From contig DATIHT010000019.1 in the NCBI GenBank assembly GCA_035480415.1, forward strand, positions 1 through 5,808: 5,808 nucleotides of DNA, in the 5' to 3' direction. A model generated the notes under the pieces. The model was not told the DNA's origin, did not search any database, and worked only from the letters and a program-made list of their open reading frames with translations. Source of the DNA: DATIHT01 sp035480415. GTDB taxonomy: Bacteria; Patescibacteriota; Microgenomatia; Curtissbacterales; GWA2-41-24. Shown one piece after another: positions 3,931 through 5,808 of the stretch. A program made the position numbers and the translations under genes. Position 1 is the stretch's first letter, and each line of letters begins with the position of its first letter.

Positions 3931-4806
3931 ATGAAAGCATTATTAGACGCACATAAAGAATTTGTAGAAAACTTAAGAGGAAAAAAACGAACTACTTCAA
4001 CAGTACTTGCATACGGCAAGGACATTGAACAGCTCGTTGAGTTCTTAACAAGTGAAAAAAAGAGTAACGTTCATGAAGTATCCCCGGAGGACATTAGAAA
4101 CTTTCTCTTGAAGTTAGAAAAATCCGGCTACACCAAAAAGTCTCTTTCCAGAAAATTAAATTCAACCAAAACATTTTTCCGATTTCTAAAAATCCAGGAA
4201 TACATAACAGATGACCCGGCAAGCATGGTCGAACACCCAAAGTTCGATACCAAACCACCGAGAATCCTAACTCCCCTGGAATACCGGGCACTTCGCGATG
4301 CCGCAAGAGACGATGCAAGACTTGCAGCAGTTATTGAAGTTCTTCTGCAAACCGGAATTAGAATCGGTGAGCTGGCCAACTTAAAAACAGACGATGTCTA
4401 TTTTTCCAAAGATGGTAAAGAAGGCCACCTTTATATTGCTGTACAGGAAAACAGAAGCGAAAGAACAGTACCTTTAAACAAATCTGCAGAAACTGCCTTA
4501 AAAAGATATTTAGAAGTAAGAGCCAAAACTCCAAACAATGCCCTATTTGTTACCAAAAACGGCAGACCACTTTTGGTTAGAAACATCAGAACGGCAATCG
4601 ACAGATATTACAAAAAAGCAGGAATAACAGGAGCAAAAGTAAACGACCTTAGACACACTTGGGTTGCACACCACTTATCACGAGGTACTTCCTTATTATT
4701 AATAAGCAAAGTTGCAGGTCACAAAAGACTCTCAACTACAGAAAGATATTTAGCAATCGTCCAGCCCCCTGCCGGCGAAGAAAAAGTTAAACTCGAAGAA
4801 CTTTAA
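3931..4806 (+). CDS. XerC/XerD-like tyrosine recombinase with variant active site
   Basis: At 291 residues this has the length and layout of Xer-type site-specific recombinases. An N-terminal SAM-like core-binding domain (about 5-90) is followed by a catalytic domain (about 110-275). Seen active-site residues are Arg144 in TGIRIGEL, Arg241 in NDLRH, His264 in AGHKRLSTT and the nucleophile Tyr273 in TTERYL. Two positions differ: the beta-hairpin lysine (GKGNKER in XerD) aligns with Glu173 in VQENRSER, and the first His of HxLR aligns with Asn238. A stop codon directly precedes ATG 3931, so this is the first possible start. There is no SD, although the promoter is excellent. Whether it resolves chromosome dimers or moves an element is unclear; it converges on the hicBA module. 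No dif-like site was recognised in the window. Confidence 0.92.
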   Translation: MKALLDAHKEFVENLRGKKRTTSTVLAYGKDIEQLVEFLTSEKKSNVHEVSPEDIRNFLLKLEKSGYTKKSLSRKLNSTKTFFRFLKIQEYITDDPASMVEHPKFDTKPPRILTPLEYRALRDAARDDARLAAVIEVLLQTGIRIGELANLKTDDVYFSKDGKEGHLYIAVQENRSERTVPLNKSAETALKRYLEVRAKTPNNALFVTKNGRPLLVRNIRTAIDRYYKKAGITGAKVNDLRHTWVAHHLSRGTSLLLISKVAGHKRLSTTERYLAIVQPPAGEEKVKLEEL

Positions 4807-4850
4807 GACTTCTTTTTAAGAAAACTAGAAATCACATCAAAAATTATAGT
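4803..4850 (-). pseudogene. Remnant: duplicated 3' end of the small membrane protein gene
   Basis: Read on the minus strand, the last 15 codons before a TAA at 4803-4805 encode TIIFDVISSFLKKKS. The intact small membrane protein at 5360-5512 ends LLIFDVVSSFLKKK. Eleven of 13 aligned residues (from I-F back one and on to KKK) are identical, and most base differences are synonymous, including an AGC/TCT serine swap. Upstream this frame has no start codon and enters hicA in another frame, so only the tail survives. The stop overlaps the recombinase stop on the other strand. It is best read as a leftover of a paralogous copy truncated by arrival of hicBA. Confidence 0.65.
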
Positions 4851-5065
4851 TCTTTCAAATCGTCTTCCGAAAGCTCTGCTTGTCTCACAATTTTGCTCAA
4901 GGTCCCAGTAGGAATTGGCCCAGGATGCACCGCTACTTGTGTCCATCTACCATCGGGATGAACCATACGTATGTGACTTCCTCTACCTTCACCTTTTTCA
5001 AAACCTAGTTTCTGTAGAAATTTAATAAGCCTTTGGGGTTTTACATTACGGGGCAATTTGCTCAT
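4844..5065 (-). CDS. hicA: HicA-family toxin (mRNA interferase)
   Basis: HicA toxins are small dsRBD-fold ribonucleases that cut mRNA in the cytoplasm and are blocked by HicB. This one has 73 residues, at the upper end of the usual 55-75. The N-terminal helix segment QRLIKFLQKLGFEKGEG (11-27) leads to GSHIRM (29-34) with the catalytic His31. The strand VAVHPGPIPTGTLSKIVRQA (44-63) is the family's conserved C-terminal block (GTL..I.. helix), and it ends SEDDLKEL. All key elements look intact, so it is probably active. Its ATG overlaps the hicB stop by four bases (ATGA), with no SD, so translation is coupled to hicB. A perfect hairpin abuts the start codon (5066-5082). The order is antitoxin first, the reverse of E. 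coli hicAB. Confidence 0.93.
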   Translation of the reverse strand: MSKLPRNVKPQRLIKFLQKLGFEKGEGRGSHIRMVHPDGRWTQVAVHPGPIPTGTLSKIVRQAELSEDDLKEL

Positions 5066-5334
5066 GCAAAAGAAAGTTTTGCCCCGGCAGGCGCTTTAAC
5101 CTGCGCGGTAGCAACCATATCTTTATCTGGAGAATCAACAGGCACCTGTTTCCCTTCTTGTACAAGATAGTCAATTGCCAATCCAATCCCGTCTTTTATA
5201 CTTGCTAAAACTTCATCAATCGAATTGCCATAATCTGAAACCCCAAGGGTAGGACAATAAGCATTATAAACAGTCTTTTTACCCTGTTTTTCGGGTTCGA
5301 CAATAATTCTGTAAGTTAAAATATCAGTTTGCAT
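5062..5334 (-). CDS. hicB: HicB-family antitoxin, core domain only
   Basis: HicB proteins bind and mask HicA. The 90 residues carry the partial RNase H-like HicB core: ITYRIIVEPE-like first strand (6-15), YNAYCPTLGVSDYG (23-36), NSIDEVLASIKDGIGLAIDYL (37-57), and GKQVPVDS (61-68) corresponding to the family's G..iP.P turn. The usual C-terminal helix-turn-helix or ribbon-helix-helix DNA-binding domain is absent; the protein ends soon after in an Ala/Lys-rich tail. Autorepression by HicB alone is therefore doubtful. The ATG has no SD, and a -10 box ends nine bases before it, so the message is probably leaderless. The upstream small membrane protein gene ends 25 bases away on the same strand. 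Confidence 0.9.
   Translation of the reverse strand: MQTDILTYRIIVEPEKQGKKTVYNAYCPTLGVSDYGNSIDEVLASIKDGIGLAIDYLVQEGKQVPVDSPDKDMVATAQVKAPAGAKLSFA
5066..5082 (-). promoter_or_regulatory. Hairpin abutting the hicA start codon
   Basis: Minus strand: GCAAAA (5077-5082) and TTTTGC (5066-5071) form a 6-bp stem with a 5-base loop, ending directly at the hicA ATG inside the hicB coding region. It could hold back independent hicA initiation until ribosomes translating hicB open it. This role is inferred. Confidence 0.35.
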
Positions 5335-5343
5335 TTCAATCGT

Positions 5344-5372
5344 ATTTTAACACACTCGACTACTTCTTCTTA
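5344..5372 (-). promoter_or_regulatory. Promoter of hicBA
   Basis: Minus strand: -10 TAAAAT (5344-5349) with a TGT extension; a weak -35 (TTAAGA, about 5368-5373) lies inside the 3' end of the small membrane protein gene. The expected start of transcription is two or three bases before the hicB ATG, giving a nearly leaderless mRNA. Confidence 0.5.
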
Positions 5373-5512
5373 AGGAAACTGCTGACCACGTCGAATATTA
5401 ACAAAACAACTATCGGAATTAGAAAAAGCCTCCAAAACCACGAAAGATAATAGACCAAAACTATGCCCGCTGTGGCAAGTGTTAAAAATAAGATTTTAGA
5501 GACAATCTTCAC
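5360..5512 (-). CDS. Small hydrophobic membrane protein, 50 aa
   Basis: This is a short gene with GTG start at 5510-5512 and TAG stop at 5360-5362, with no internal stops. The protein begins MKIVSKILFLTLATAGIV and is almost wholly hydrophobic. Two membrane segments are likely, at about 7-23 and 29-41, joined by YYLSWFWRLF, with a positively charged end (SSFLKKK). Lys at both ends suggests both termini face the cytoplasm. The family is not recognised. A diverged copy of its C-terminal codons, with mostly synonymous changes, lies at 4803-4850, which supports it being a real, selected protein. GTG is the only usable start after the upstream in-frame stop, and no SD is seen. hicB follows after 25 bases, so the two may share a transcript. 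Confidence 0.6.
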   Translation of the reverse strand: MKIVSKILFLTLATAGIVLVYYLSWFWRLFLIPIVVLLIFDVVSSFLKKK

Positions 5513-5525
5513 TTTAGTTAGTGTA

Positions 5526-5555
5526 TTGATTTTACTACATTAGCGATGTTAGTAT
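5526..5555 (+). promoter_or_regulatory. Candidate promoter for the carbonic-anhydrase-like gene
   Basis: -35 TTGATT (5526-5531), an 18-base spacer, and -10 TAGTAT (5550-5555) preceded by TGT (extended -10). Transcription from about 5562 would give a leader of about 73 bases containing the hairpin at 5590-5619. It is divergent from the small membrane protein gene. Confidence 0.45.
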
Positions 5556-5589
5556 GGCATCGAAATAACCGAAAGGGCTACAAAAGTCA

Positions 5590-5624
5590 TCTCGACCAAG
5601 CTTCACCACTTGGCCGAGATTTTT
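5590..5624 (+). terminator. Terminator-like hairpin in the 5' leader (possible attenuator)
   Basis: Plus strand: TCTCGACCAAG (5590-5600) pairs with CTTGGCCGAGA (5609-5619), 10 of 11 bases, with an 8-base loop. It is followed by five U (5620-5624). It ends 10 bases before the ATG of the next gene, which is a place for an attenuator rather than a gene-end terminator, as no plus-strand gene precedes it in the 700 bases upstream. On the minus strand no U-tract follows. Confidence 0.6.
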
Positions 5625-5634
5625 AAGAAAGAAT

Positions 5635-5808
5635 ATGAAAGTTAAACACAAAGCCAAAGCACTCGCCATACGTTGCATAGACTTCCGATTTCAGGAAATG
5701 ATCAAGCAGGATTTAATAGAAAGAGGGTTAAAAGGCAAGTTCGACAACATAGCAATACCGGGTGTTTCCAAAAATCTAAAAGAAGTTGTCAAATATGCCA
5801 AGGTTTCT
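5635..5808 (+). CDS. Beta-carbonic-anhydrase-like protein, N-terminal part (runs off right edge)
   Basis: Only 58 residues are visible. After a basic start (MKVKHKAKALAIR) comes CIDFR at 14-18, which fits the CxDxR motif of beta-carbonic anhydrases, where Cys binds zinc and the Asp-Arg pair positions the metal water. It is followed by a helix (FQEMIKQDLIERGLKGK) and FDNIAIPGVSKNL, resembling the strand and glycine turn that follow in that fold. Beta-carbonic anhydrases interconvert CO2 and bicarbonate. The later His-x-x-Cys zinc ligands lie outside the window, so the enzyme assignment is tentative and a non-enzymatic relative is possible. The start is ATG 5635 with a weak purine stretch (AAGAAAG) before it. 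A terminator-like hairpin sits just upstream, suggesting leader control. Confidence 0.6.
   Translation, partial: MKVKHKAKALAIRCIDFRFQEMIKQDLIERGLKGKFDNIAIPGVSKNLKEVVKYAKVS

Noticed and set aside
4094..4379. Two minus-strand open frames inside the recombinase gene
   Set aside because: They are shadows of a well-conserved coding region on the plus strand.
4803..5362. hicBA segment as a simple recent att-flanked mobile element
   Set aside because: The flanking repeats differ at about a quarter of positions and the differences are mostly silent, which is unlike freshly duplicated attachment sites. The recombinase gene also lies outside the repeats.

Overview
The window looks like chromosomal DNA from a small-genome bacterium, probably a member of the Candidate Phyla Radiation (Patescibacteria). 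This is inferred from style, not proven by a marker. It is AT-rich and compact, with many short proteins of no recognisable family. Two tRNA genes do not encode CCA. Several genes have a -10 box just before the start codon and no Shine-Dalgarno (SD) site (leaderless), while others have strong AGGAGG sites. UGA is used as a normal stop, so the UGA=Gly code of Gracilibacteria and Absconditabacteria is not in use.

Positions 1-1445 (minus strand): the N-terminal half of tryptophanyl-tRNA synthetase (trpS) runs off the left edge. Upstream of it lie two small abutting hypothetical genes, one with a four-cysteine zinc-ribbon pattern. A terminator at 1251-1276 sits in a structured spacer. Positions 1446-2206 (minus): a YbaK/EbsC-type tRNA-editing deacylase lies 14 bases behind a small hypothetical gene.

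Positions 2207-2605 have no protein gene but are full of hairpins on the minus strand. They hold a good promoter, three stem-loops ending in a U-tract (a candidate ~105-nt small RNA), and a second array closed by a very strong terminator. Positions 2606-3710 (minus): elongator tRNA-Met(CAT), a leaderless hypothetical gene, initiator tRNA-fMet, and an FtsB/DivIC-like division protein, with terminators and promoters packed between them.

Positions 3711-4806: a consensus sigma70-type promoter drives a rightward XerC/D-like tyrosine recombinase that lacks two of the usual catalytic residues. Positions 4803-5512 (minus): a 50-residue membrane protein gene is followed by a hicB-hicA toxin-antitoxin pair. 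A second, broken copy of the membrane protein's 3' end follows, so hicBA is flanked by diverged direct repeats of one gene's tail, next to the recombinase. Positions 5513-5808: a rightward promoter, a terminator-like hairpin in the leader, and the start of a protein resembling a beta-carbonic anhydrase.

The most interesting parts are the flanked hicBA module beside an atypical recombinase, the hairpin-rich candidate RNA locus, and the unusual initiator tRNA. Translation-related genes (trpS, a tRNA-editing enzyme, both CAU tRNAs) share the window with cell division and a mobile-looking module.
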